In this document: piece after piece, positions 42,451 through 50,641 of the stretch
Numbering within the stretch: the first letter of the stretch is position 1
How the letters are laid out: each line of letters opens with the position of its first letter
From: Methylobacter sp.
Lineage (GTDB): Bacteria > Pseudomonadota > Gammaproteobacteria > Methylococcales > Methylomonadaceae
Assembly (NCBI GenBank): GCA_030653985.1
Contig: JAURYJ010000042.1
Location: 56,850-120,849 of the forward strand
Length of the DNA stretch: 64,000 bases
Reading direction: 5' to 3'
Made by a program: the position numbers and the translations under genes
The notes under the pieces: generated by a model
Database searches by the model: none
What the model saw: the letters and a program-made list of their open reading frames with translations, nothing else
Told to the model about the DNA's origin: nothing

Positions 42451-44550
42451 ATGGATTTTACTAAATTAAAAGCAGCGTTGGCGATACTGGGCAAAGCCGA
42501 GTTGGGTGCGCCATTGGTTATCATCATGGTGCTGTCGATGCTGATATTGCCGTTGCCGGCATTTGTACTCGATCTGTTCTTTACCTTTAATATCGCTTTT
42601 TCGTTAATTATATTGCTGGTTGTTGTCTATACCATTAAACCGCTGGAATTTGCGTCATTTCCAACTGTCATTCTGCTGGCAACTATATTACGACTAGCGT
42701 TGAACGTGGCTTCGACGCGCGTGGTGTTGATCGACGGACATAAGGGTGGCGATGCGGCAGGGAAGGTGATTGAGGCCTTTGGTGCGTTTGTTATCGGCGG
42801 TAACTTTGCGGTCGGTCTGGTGGTTTTTGCGATATTGATCATTATTAACTTCATGGTCGTTACCAAAGGTGCTGGACGAATTGCGGAAGTTGGGGCAAGG
42901 TTTACGCTGGATGCGATGCCGGGTAAACAAATGGCGATTGATGCGGATTTAAATGCCGGTTTGCTGACTCAGGATGAAGCGCGTGAGCGGCGTGCTGAAG
43001 TGGCTACCGAAGCGGATTTTTATGGCTCTATGGATGGTGCCAGTAAATTTGTCAGGGGCGATGCAATCGCCGGGATTATTATTTTATTTGTCAACATGAT
43101 TGGCGGTCTTGCCATTGGTGTCGTTCAGCACAATTTAAGTTTTGCCGAAGCCGGTGAGATTTATGTATTACTGTCTATTGGTGATGGTTTAGTCGCTCAA
43201 ATTCCGTCGTTGTTATTGTCGACAGCATCGGCGTTGGTAGTCACCAAGGTTGGCAGCACCGGCGAAAATATTGGACAACAGGTCACTTCGCAGCTATTTG
43301 CCAATCCCAAAGCGTTGACGGTGACGGCGGCGGTCGTAGGCGGACTGGGTATTATTCCAGGCATGCCGAATATGGTCTTTATCTTGCTGGCCCTGATTTT
43401 AGCTGGTTCCGCCTACTTAATTGACAAGAAGCATAAAGAAGCGGAGCTAGTGGCGCTCGATTATCCGCAGGATTTGGCTCAAAATGCCGTCATTCCCGAG
43501 ACTAAAGAGTTGGGTTGGGATGATGTGATGCCGGTCGATGTTGTCGGATTGGAAGTGGGTTATCGGCTTATTCCGTTGGTTGACAAGAATCAGGGTGGGC
43601 AACTCATGGTTCGAATCAAAGGCGTACGAAAAAAACTGTCTCAAGAATTGGGTTTTTTAATACCCTCCGTGCATATCCGGGATAACCTGGATTTAAGTCC
43701 AACAGCTTACCGAATTTCGCTGATGGGAGTGACTGTCGGTGAGGCTGAAATTATGCCGGAAATGGAAATGGCGATTAATCCAGGGCGTGTTTTTGGTACC
43801 TTGAAAGGTAATGCCTGCAAGGATCCGGCTTTTGGTCTGGATGCGGTGTGGATAGAGCCGAGCCAAAAAGATTATGCGCAAACGCTGGGTTATACCGTGG
43901 TTGATCCGGGAACGGTGGTGGCGACCCATTTGAGTCATCTGTTGCAGGCGCATGCCCATGAATTGTTCGGTTATGAAGAGGCGTATAAAATACTCGATAA
44001 CTTGGCTAAGTCTGCGCCTAAGTTGGTCGAGGACTTGGTGCCAAAAACATTGCCGTTAGGTGTGGTGGTCAAGGTATTACAAAACTTGTTACAAGAGCAT
44101 GTGCCTATCCGCGATATGCGCACTATCGTCGAAACTTTGGCGGAGTACGGACTCAAGAGTCAAGATCCCGACATCTTGACCTCAGCAGTACGTGCCGCAC
44201 TGGGTCGGTTAATTATTCATGAAATCAGTGGAATGCAGGATGAATTGCCGGTTATTACACTGGATCATGAGTTGGAACAGTTATTGCATAAATCTTTGCA
44301 AACGGCAGGCGAAAGTGGTGTCGGGATCGAACCAGGCTTAGCAGAACAAATGCATACATCTTTGCAGGAAAGTATGCAGAAAATGGAAATGGAAGGACAA
44401 ACAGCGGTGTTACTGGTTTCTTCTTATATCCGCCCTTGGTTAGCCCGATTTGTTCGCCATTCCATTCCCGGATTACATGTCTTGGCATACAATGAAATAC
44501 CTGCTGATCGCCAGATCAAAGTGGTTTCAACTGTTGGGCGACGAACATAG
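42451..44550 (+). CDS. flhA: Flagellar export gate protein FlhA
   Basis: 699-residue ring-forming export gate subunit. It has about eight membrane helices in residues 20-320, with the FHIPEP-type cytoplasmic loop (GKQMAIDADLNAGLLTQDEARERRAEVATEADFYGSMDGASKFV) between them. The large cytoplasmic domain docks chaperone-substrate complexes (SVHIRDNLDLSPTAYRI, EGLPLRDMRTIVE-like VPIRDMRTIVETLAE). Full length. Confidence 0.97.
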   Translation: MDFTKLKAALAILGKAELGAPLVIIMVLSMLILPLPAFVLDLFFTFNIAFSLIILLVVVYTIKPLEFASFPTVILLATILRLALNVASTRVVLIDGHKGGDAAGKVIEAFGAFVIGGNFAVGLVVFAILIIINFMVVTKGAGRIAEVGARFTLDAMPGKQMAIDADLNAGLLTQDEARERRAEVATEADFYGSMDGASKFVRGDAIAGIIILFVNMIGGLAIGVVQHNLSFAEAGEIYVLLSIGDGLVAQIPSLLLSTASALVVTKVGSTGENIGQQVTSQLFANPKALTVTAAVVGGLGIIPGMPNMVFILLALILAGSAYLIDKKHKEAELVALDYPQDLAQNAVIPETKELGWDDVMPVDVVGLEVGYRLIPLVDKNQGGQLMVRIKGVRKKLSQELGFLIPSVHIRDNLDLSPTAYRISLMGVTVGEAEIMPEMEMAINPGRVFGTLKGNACKDPAFGLDAVWIEPSQKDYAQTLGYTVVDPGTVVATHLSHLLQAHAHELFGYEEAYKILDNLAKSAPKLVEDLVPKTLPLGVVVKVLQNLLQEHVPIRDMRTIVETLAEYGLKSQDPDILTSAVRAALGRLIIHEISGMQDELPVITLDHELEQLLHKSLQTAGESGVGIEPGLAEQMHTSLQESMQKMEMEGQTAVLLVSSYIRPWLARFVRHSIPGLHVLAYNEIPADRQIKVVSTVGRRT

Positions 44551-44566
44551 CACATGAGGCTACACG

Positions 44567-46165
44567 ATGAAGATTAAACGTTTTTTTGCGGAAGACATAC
44601 GTCAGGCCATGCGCATGGTCAAAGAAGAATTGGGCGCTGATGCAGTCATTATGTCAAATAAGTCGGTTGATGGTGGTGTTGAGATCGTTGCCGCACGAGA
44701 TTTTGATGAGCAGTTGATTCAAAGTAAGTTGCAAAAGCAGGCCGAAGAGCAGCAGTCTTCCTCACGGCCACAAAAAATGGATTTGCCTGATTTTGAAGCA
44801 GAAAAAAATCGTTTGCATGTCTTAAGCAGCTCACGAAAACAAAGTACGGATGGTTTTTTGGCTGAGAATGCTCCAGCGCGGTCGCAGCGGTTTCCTGCCG
44901 ATAGCGATACTTTCGCCACCTCTGGGAATCGGCCGCACCGATTTCTTACCGATGCCGACGCTTCCACGATCTCTGGCGGTCGGTCGAATCGATTCCCTAC
45001 CGATTCCGACACTTCCACCATCCCTGGCGGTCGCCGGAATATTGATCAATATGTGGGCTATGCAGAAAAAGTACATCTACGCGGAAATCTGGAAACGGTA
45101 ACAGCAAAAGTCACCAAGCCGACTGCACCTGTTGCAAGAGAAAGGCCTATGCAAATAGCCATGCCGGAGGAAAAACAGAGCAATCTCGGCAACCGCTCCA
45201 TGCGTTACTCTACCTCCCCCATCCCTGGGGTCGTGTCAGATAATTTGCTGCTGGAAATGAGCCGGGAACTCAAGTCCCTAAGGTCGGCGATGGACTCCAA
45301 ATTGTCCAACGTTAGTCATTGGGGCGTAGCGTCGCAAGCTAATCCGGTCAGAGCTGAATTACTGCAACGTTTGGCTGGCATGAGTATTTCAAGAAAACTG
45401 AGCGTTAAAATTGCCAATCGTTTTGCTAATCACACCGATGCCGAACTTATTTTTAGCCAAGCTCAAGAGCTGCTGACCAAAGTATTGCCGGTAGCCGATG
45501 ATGATTTGCTCCAGAACGGTGGCATTGCCGCCTTAGTAGGACCTACCGGCGTGGGTAAAACCACCACGATCGCCAAACTGGCCGCCAAATTTATTTTAAA
45601 GCACGGGCCAAGACAGGTTGCCTTAATTACTACCGATAATTACCGTATTGGCGCTCATGAGCAATTGAATACCTATGGACGGATATTAGGCATTCCGGTT
45701 CGGGGGGCATCCAGCGCTTCTGAGTTGTGCAATATTATCAATGGTTTTGCAGACAAACGTCTTATTTTGATTGATACTGCCGGTATGAGCCAACGCGATA
45801 TGAAACTGGTCGAGCAGATTAATACCCTGCAACAAAGCGGACAAGCGATTAAATCCTATCTGGTGATGTCGGCTGCGACTGAATATAAGGCCATGAATGA
45901 AATTATCAAAGCCTTCCAGGTTTTTGAACCACAAGCCTGTATTTTGACTAAACTTGATGAGGCGGCAACGATTGGTTCGGCCATTTCTTCAATCATAGAA
46001 CATAACTTGCCGCTGTCTTTTATTGCCGACGGTCAGCAAGTACCTGAAGACATGCATAGTCCTTGCGCCCGGACTTTAGTCGCACAATGTGTGGCTGAGT
46101 TGGATGGAGAGAGCGACTATAACGATGCAAATAATGAAGCTTGGGCGGCGCAAGGCTATGCATAA
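44567..46165 (+). CDS. flhF: Polar flagellar placement GTPase FlhF
   Basis: 532-residue SRP-type GTPase that places flagella at the pole. The N-terminal B domain begins MKIKRFFAEDIRQAMRMVKEELGADAVI. The G domain has GPTGVGKTTTIAKLAAKF, DNYRIGAHEQLNTY, DTAGM and TKLDEA. Residues 108-158 are three tandem 17-residue repeats that begin RF(P/L) and end near GGR-N; these are unusual (separate entry). The gene is followed by flhG, whose ATG overlaps its stop. Confidence 0.96.
   Translation: MKIKRFFAEDIRQAMRMVKEELGADAVIMSNKSVDGGVEIVAARDFDEQLIQSKLQKQAEEQQSSSRPQKMDLPDFEAEKNRLHVLSSSRKQSTDGFLAENAPARSQRFPADSDTFATSGNRPHRFLTDADASTISGGRSNRFPTDSDTSTIPGGRRNIDQYVGYAEKVHLRGNLETVTAKVTKPTAPVARERPMQIAMPEEKQSNLGNRSMRYSTSPIPGVVSDNLLLEMSRELKSLRSAMDSKLSNVSHWGVASQANPVRAELLQRLAGMSISRKLSVKIANRFANHTDAELIFSQAQELLTKVLPVADDDLLQNGGIAALVGPTGVGKTTTIAKLAAKFILKHGPRQVALITTDNYRIGAHEQLNTYGRILGIPVRGASSASELCNIINGFADKRLILIDTAGMSQRDMKLVEQINTLQQSGQAIKSYLVMSAATEYKAMNEIIKAFQVFEPQACILTKLDEAATIGSAISSIIEHNLPLSFIADGQQVPEDMHSPCARTLVAQCVAELDGESDYNDANNEAWAAQGYA
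44888..45040 (+). repeat. Three tandem 51-bp repeats inside flhF
   Basis: Units at 44888-44938, 44939-44989 and 44990-45040 each encode 17 residues with the pattern RFPTDSDTSTIPGGRxN. The third unit is nearest the consensus; the first is most diverged. They lie in the linker between the B and NG domains. Confidence 0.85.
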
Positions 46166-47030
46166 GCAATCTGATCAAGCAGCGGGAATAAGAAAAATGA
46201 ATCAAATTAAGCCTGTTAGAGTTATCGCAATCACCAGCGGCAAGGGCGGTGTAGGTAAAACAAACTTGTCGGTTAACATCGGCATAGCCTTATCGCAAAT
46301 GGGACAGCGGGTGGTGTTAATGGATGCTGATTTGGGTCTGGCCAATGTTGATATTTTGTTAGGCGTTTACCCCAAGTTCAATCTTTCTCATGTGCTCTCA
46401 GGAGAAAAAACCTTAGATGAAATCATGATTGAGGGGCCTTCGGGTTTGAGAGTGATTCCAGGGGCGTCGGGTATTCAGAAGATGTCTGAATTGACGACGA
46501 TTGAACAAGCCTCAGTGATCCATGCCTTTAGCGAGATTGATCAAGATATCGACGTGTTGATTGTCGATACAGCGGCCGGCATATCGGCGAGTGTGGTCAA
46601 TTTTGCCCGCTCCTGTCAGGAAATTGTCGTTGTTGTTTGCGATGAGCCGACCTCGTTAACCGATGCTTATGCGTTTATCAAGTTGCTTAACCGGGATTAT
46701 GGTTTGTCCAAATTTCATGTGATCACCAATATGGTTCAAACCGTTCAACAAGGCCATGCGCTGTTCCAGAAATTAAATAAAGTAACCGATCGTTATCTGG
46801 ATGTTACGCTGAAGTTTGCCGGTGCAGTGCCTTATGACGAATATTTGCGTAAATCCGTTCAAAAACAAACACCGGTCGTTATCGGCTTCCCGAGAAGCAA
46901 AGCCGCTCTCGCATTGAAAACAATAGCCGCAAGAATTGACGGTTGGCCGCTTAAATCTCAGGCAGGCGGTTATATCGAGTTTTTTATTGAAAGAATGATT
47001 CAGTACGGTTCCCAAAAGGATGTTGCATGA
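46158..47030 (+). CDS. flhG: Flagellar number regulator FlhG (FleN, MinD-like)
   Basis: 290-residue MinD/ParA-type ATPase that limits flagellar number together with FlhF. The deviant Walker A is SGKGGVGKTNLSVN, then LMDADLGLANVDILLG and VDTAAGIS. A C-terminal amphipathic helix (YIEFFIERMIQYG) may bind membrane. I chose ATG 46158, which overlaps the flhF stop (ATGCATAA). It overlaps fliA by four bases. Confidence 0.95.
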   Translation: MHKQSDQAAGIRKMNQIKPVRVIAITSGKGGVGKTNLSVNIGIALSQMGQRVVLMDADLGLANVDILLGVYPKFNLSHVLSGEKTLDEIMIEGPSGLRVIPGASGIQKMSELTTIEQASVIHAFSEIDQDIDVLIVDTAAGISASVVNFARSCQEIVVVVCDEPTSLTDAYAFIKLLNRDYGLSKFHVITNMVQTVQQGHALFQKLNKVTDRYLDVTLKFAGAVPYDEYLRKSVQKQTPVVIGFPRSKAALALKTIAARIDGWPLKSQAGGYIEFFIERMIQYGSQKDVA

Positions 47031-47755
47031 GTGGCGTGGCAATGTACACAGCGGTACAGGCGGGTGGCACCGATGAGCGTGTCATGCAGCATGCACCGTT
47101 AGTTAAGCGCATTGCCTACCACTTATTGAACAGACTGCCCGATTCGGTTCAAGTCGATGATCTGATTCAGGCAGGGATGCTTGGCTTGCTGGAGGCTATC
47201 AGGAATTATGACGCCTCGCAGGGAGCCAGTTTTGATACCTATGCCGGTATTCGTATTCGGGGTTCGATGTTGGATGAGGTCAGGCGCAGTGACTGGACGC
47301 CTCGTTCCGTGCATAAAAAATCGCGCATGGTATCCGACGCGATACGGGTGATCGAAAACAGAACCGGGCACGAGGCAAGAGACGTTGATGTGGCCGAGTA
47401 TTTAGGCATAGCTATTGATGAATACAATCACATTCTTCAGGATTCAAGCAGCTGCCGTGTGTTCAGTGTCGAAGAATTGACGCAAGATGGCGATCGTTAT
47501 CTTGATGAATCCTTGCGTCAGCAAGAAGGTCTGGCCGACGGCCTAAGTCGCGAAGGTTTTCAACAGGCACTGGCAGACGCGATCATGGGTTTGCCCGAAC
47601 GTGAGCGCCTGGTTATATCGCTCTATTATGATGAAGAACTTAATTTGCGGGAAATCGGCGAAGTTTTAAATGTGAGTGAATCCAGAGTCAGCCAGATCAG
47701 CACGCAGGCGGTGTTGAGATTACGTTCACGGCTATCTGAATGGACATCAGCTTAA
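47027..47755 (+). CDS. fliA: RNA polymerase sigma factor FliA (sigma 28)
   Basis: 242-residue flagellar sigma factor for late genes. Region 2 contains HAPLVKRIAYHLLNRLPDSVQVDDLIQAGMLGLLEA and SFDTYAGIRIRGSMLDEVRRSDWTPR. Region 4 is LPERERLVISLYYDEELNLREIGEVLNVSESRVSQI. Its start overlaps the flhG stop (ATGA). It ends the cotranslated flagellar block. Confidence 0.96.
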   Translation: MSGVAMYTAVQAGGTDERVMQHAPLVKRIAYHLLNRLPDSVQVDDLIQAGMLGLLEAIRNYDASQGASFDTYAGIRIRGSMLDEVRRSDWTPRSVHKKSRMVSDAIRVIENRTGHEARDVDVAEYLGIAIDEYNHILQDSSSCRVFSVEELTQDGDRYLDESLRQQEGLADGLSREGFQQALADAIMGLPERERLVISLYYDEELNLREIGEVLNVSESRVSQISTQAVLRLRSRLSEWTSA

Positions 47756-47881
47756 CGGTTTTTAGTGGTCAAGCTGAAAACTGGGCAACTTAAATCGGTA
47801 GCGGTTAATCGCGTAGATTTTTGCTGATTTTAAAAAACGTAACTCACCTGAGTCGTTACAAATCAACCATAGGAGGCCGAT

Positions 47882-48040
47882 ATGCTAGAAATACATCCCA
47901 TAGCCCCTTCTTTTCCTGTCGTAAAACCCCAAAAAATTAAAAGGGATGAGGATCGCCCAGAGAAACAGCCGCGTAGAAAAGAACAGCAAGTGGAAGAACA
48001 GGATGCTGAACCCATGCAACATATCGATGAAGTTGTTTGA
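47882..48040 (+). CDS. Small charged protein, 52 aa, coupled to DUF2802 gene
   Basis: Short ORF (starts MLEIHPIAPSFPVVKPQKIK) with GGAGG just upstream of its ATG. The stop overlaps the start of the next gene as TGATG, so the two are translationally coupled. The product is highly charged (RDEDRPEKQPRRKEQQ) and probably disordered. I do not recognise a named family. Its position after fliA suggests a link to motility. Confidence 0.65.
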   Translation: MLEIHPIAPSFPVVKPQKIKRDEDRPEKQPRRKEQQVEEQDAEPMQHIDEVV

Positions 48041-48459
48041 TGAATAATCCTTTGATGATCGCTCTTATCATTGAGGGCGTGGTGATTGTCATTATGCTGG
48101 TGGTACTTTTTTGGCTGGCGCGTAGTCAACAGAAACTTAAACACGATTACCAGGTTCTTAATGATATTGTTCACGGTAATACTAATGATATTGTCGGCTT
48201 GTGTACCGCCGCTTTAACGGTGGATAGTCGAATAGCTACCGTAGATAATCGGATAGCCGTTACCGACGAGCAGATCAATAATTTGGCAATAAAGCTTACA
48301 GAGGTCGGGAACAATGACCAGTCGGACCACCCGTACAGTGTAGATATCCGAAAAGTAAAAAGTGGAGCCAGCATCAATGAATTAATGCAAAGCTCAGGAT
48401 TAAGCCATGATGAGGCAGCTTTATTGATTCGTTTGCATGGTTCTAAGCGTTCGCTATAA
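48040..48459 (+). CDS. DUF2802 family membrane protein
   Basis: 139-residue protein with an N-terminal membrane helix (about 6-26: MIALIIEGVVIVIMLVVLFWLA), a helical middle with a repeated DSRIATVDNRIAV, and a C-terminal DUF2802-like segment (INELMQSSGLSHDEAALLIRLHG) that resembles a helix-turn-helix. In pseudomonads a DUF2802 gene lies at the end of the fliA-che-mot cluster. Its ATG overlaps the upstream small ORF. Confidence 0.75.
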   Translation: MNNPLMIALIIEGVVIVIMLVVLFWLARSQQKLKHDYQVLNDIVHGNTNDIVGLCTAALTVDSRIATVDNRIAVTDEQINNLAIKLTEVGNNDQSDHPYSVDIRKVKSGASINELMQSSGLSHDEAALLIRLHGSKRSL

Positions 48460-48480
48460 AGGATAAAGAAACAAGATATT

Positions 48481-48515
48481 AAAAAGCCCGGCTAACCAAG
48501 TTAGCCGGGCTTTTT
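48481..48515. terminator. Bidirectional rho-independent terminator
   Basis: Perfect 15-bp arms AAAAAGCCCGGCTAA (48481-48495) and TTAGCCGGGCTTTTT (48501-48515) with a 5-base loop. It terminates the flagellar/DUF2802 transcript and the convergent BI-1 gene. Confidence 0.92.
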
Positions 48516-48540
48516 AATGTGGGGTAGTGTCAAAGATTGT

Positions 48541-49209
48541 TTATTCTTTGCCGCTGAATACGCCCAACAATTGCAATAAGCTTAAGAATAGGTTGTAGAT
48601 GGTAATGTATAAAGAAATGGTCGCCAAGATATAGTTGGTTTCGCCGCCGTGAATGATTTCACTGGTCTGGTATAAGATCATTCCGGACATGAGCAGAATA
48701 AACATCGCCGATACCGCCAGCGATAAAGCCGGTATAGCGAAAAACATTGCGCCAAGACCCGCCAGAAATGCGACCAGAACGCCTACCATCAGGAAGCCGC
48801 CCATAAAGCTGAAATCTTTGCGTGTTGTCAGAGCATAGCCGGAAAGTCCCAGGAATATAACGCCGGTGCCGCCTAATGCGGTCATGATTAATTCATGGCC
48901 GTTGCTGAATGCCTTAATGTACATGGTTAAAATAGGGCCGAGTGTTAGTCCCATAAAACCGGTCAAAGCAAAAACAAAAACCAAGCCTAAGCTACTGTTG
49001 CTGAATTTGGTGGTTAAAAACAGCAGGCCGAAATAACCGACTAGGGTAATGACAGGGCCAAAATGCGGCAGATTCAGCGCCATCGCTGCACCGGCAGTCA
49101 TGGCGCTAAAAATCAACGTCATCGACAATAACAAATAGGTGTTTTTCAGTACTTTATTGGTTGCCAGAATACTGGATTCCGTGCGTGGAATAGCGGTATT
49201 TAGTTTCAT
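48541..49209 (-). CDS. Bax inhibitor-1/YccA family membrane protein
   Basis: 222-residue protein with seven hydrophobic segments, typical of the BI-1/YccA/LFG family. Signatures include NKVLKNTYLLLSMTLIFSAMTAG at the start and SLYITIYNLFLSLLQLLGVFSG at the end. Bacterial YccA modulates the FtsH protease; other members are calcium leak channels. Monocistronic and convergent with the flagellar operon. Confidence 0.92.
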   Translation of the reverse strand: MKLNTAIPRTESSILATNKVLKNTYLLLSMTLIFSAMTAGAAMALNLPHFGPVITLVGYFGLLFLTTKFSNSSLGLVFVFALTGFMGLTLGPILTMYIKAFSNGHELIMTALGGTGVIFLGLSGYALTTRKDFSFMGGFLMVGVLVAFLAGLGAMFFAIPALSLAVSAMFILLMSGMILYQTSEIIHGGETNYILATISLYITIYNLFLSLLQLLGVFSGKE

Positions 49210-49346
49210 TTTATTTGGATTCCTTAAAAATACAGGGTTAACATAACAAACAGACCTTTAGATTTTACAAGAGTTTGGAGGTATTGGTAGGAATATTTAG
49301 TAGAATACTGAATTATTGAAAGAATGATTTTTCAGGGCACAGGATT

Positions 49347-49742
49347 ATGACCCAAAATAAACAAACAACACCTTATGAACTGATAGGCGGAAAAACGGCA
49401 ATACTCAATCTGGTGGAGCGGTTTTATTTTTTTATGGACAGTTTGCCTGAAGCGTCCGAAGTTCGAGGTATACATGCGGCGGATTTGGCGGCTGCGCATG
49501 ACAAATTGTTCAAATTTTTGTCTGGCTGGCTAGGCGGTCCCGATTTGTTTATTCAGGAGTATGGGCATCCAAGATTGCGGCAGCGGCATATTGCGTTTGC
49601 AATAGACGAAGTTGCAAGAGATCAGTGGATGTTGTGTATGAATAAAGCCCTAAATGAAACAACCATGGATGCCAATTTAAGGGGAAACCTAAGTCAGGCT
49701 TTACAACAACTGGCAACCCACATGATTAATCGGGATGAATAG
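49347..49742 (+). CDS. Truncated haemoglobin, group II
   Basis: 131-residue 2-on-2 haemoglobin. The N terminus YELIGGKTAILNLVERFYFFMD and the group II block FLSGWLGGPDLFIQEYGHPRLRQRHIAFAI, with the proximal histidine, are clear; W near DQWMLCM is also typical. Roles in family members are oxygen or NO handling. Monocistronic. Confidence 0.9.
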   Translation: MTQNKQTTPYELIGGKTAILNLVERFYFFMDSLPEASEVRGIHAADLAAAHDKLFKFLSGWLGGPDLFIQEYGHPRLRQRHIAFAIDEVARDQWMLCMNKALNETTMDANLRGNLSQALQQLATHMINRDE

Positions 49743-49829
49743 GTTTACATCTAAAAAAGGCGATTAGTCCAGGAAAGACACGAAATAAATCAAAATAGTG
49801 TAAAACCTCCAATAATGTAGAGAACTGTC

Positions 49830-50549
49830 ATTTCTAATTCACCCTTTTCTTACCATATTCGACGCAGTCAGCGGGCCACGCAGACGCGAATCATTGTGAC
49901 GCCCGGTAAAGTGGACGTCGTCGCCCCGTTAAAAGTCGCCGAACATAAAATCCATCAATTCGTTCAGTCCAAGCGGGAGTGGATAGTCCGGGCATTGGCT
50001 AAAATTGCCGCCAAAAGTCAACAGCATGAAACTTTGGCTCCGGCTGTTTACGGACATGGCGCTGACATTCCTTATCAGGGTGCATCGTATAAATTGACGG
50101 TAAGACCGACAAAATTAAAAAAGATAAAAATAGAATTTAGCCGCGAATTTATTGTCCACATTCCCGATGCATTGATAATTCATGATCACAGTGCCGAGAT
50201 AAAAGAGGCATTAATACGCTGGATGAAAAAGGAATCGAAAATCCAGGTAGAGCAACTGGTAAACCGTCATGCGGAAAAAAAGCAGCTATTTCCCCAGACA
50301 ATTAAAATCAAAACGCAAAAAAGCCGATGGGGCAGTTGCGGCATTCATAACGACATCCATATCAACTGGCTGTTAATCATAGCTCCTCCGGAAGTTTTGG
50401 AATACGTGGTGGTACACGAGCTTTGCCATATCAAAATTAGGAATCATTCCGCGCATTTCTGGGCTTTGGTTGCCGAACATTTGCCGGACTATCAAAGTAG
50501 ACGGTATTGGCTGAAAAAACATGGCAGCAGTTTGATGCTGGGCTTGTAG
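49830..50549 (+). CDS. YgjP-like metal-dependent hydrolase (DUF45), non-standard start
   Basis: Zinc metallopeptidase-like protein. The motif HELCHIKIRNHSAHFW contains HExxH, and QKSRWGSCG is the family signature. From the GTG at 49896 the protein would lack the usual N-terminal strand. The same frame is open upstream to a stop at 49818-49820 and encodes SYHIRRSQRATQTRIIV, which matches the family N terminus. The only start-like codon there is ATT at 49830 (would read MSNSPFSYHIRR), preceded by GTAGAGA. So an AUU start or a sequence error is likely. About 239 aa. Confidence 0.8.
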   Translation: MSNSPFSYHIRRSQRATQTRIIVTPGKVDVVAPLKVAEHKIHQFVQSKREWIVRALAKIAAKSQQHETLAPAVYGHGADIPYQGASYKLTVRPTKLKKIKIEFSREFIVHIPDALIIHDHSAEIKEALIRWMKKESKIQVEQLVNRHAEKKQLFPQTIKIKTQKSRWGSCGIHNDIHINWLLIIAPPEVLEYVVVHELCHIKIRNHSAHFWALVAEHLPDYQSRRYWLKKHGSSLMLGL

Positions 50550-50574
50550 TATTTTTGGGGGGCGTTTGCCCTTG

Positions 50575-50613
50575 CCAAGGTAAGCGATAAAATCACGAAC
50601 ACACTTACCTTGG
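50575..50613. terminator. Inverted repeat between convergent genes
   Basis: Arms CCAAGGTAAG (50575-50584) and CTTACCTTGG (50604-50613) with a 19-base loop, between the YgjP-like gene and nhaD. The long loop and lack of a T-run make terminator function uncertain. Confidence 0.4.
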
Positions 50614-50641
50614 TAATGACATTGGTTATTTTACGGTCAGC

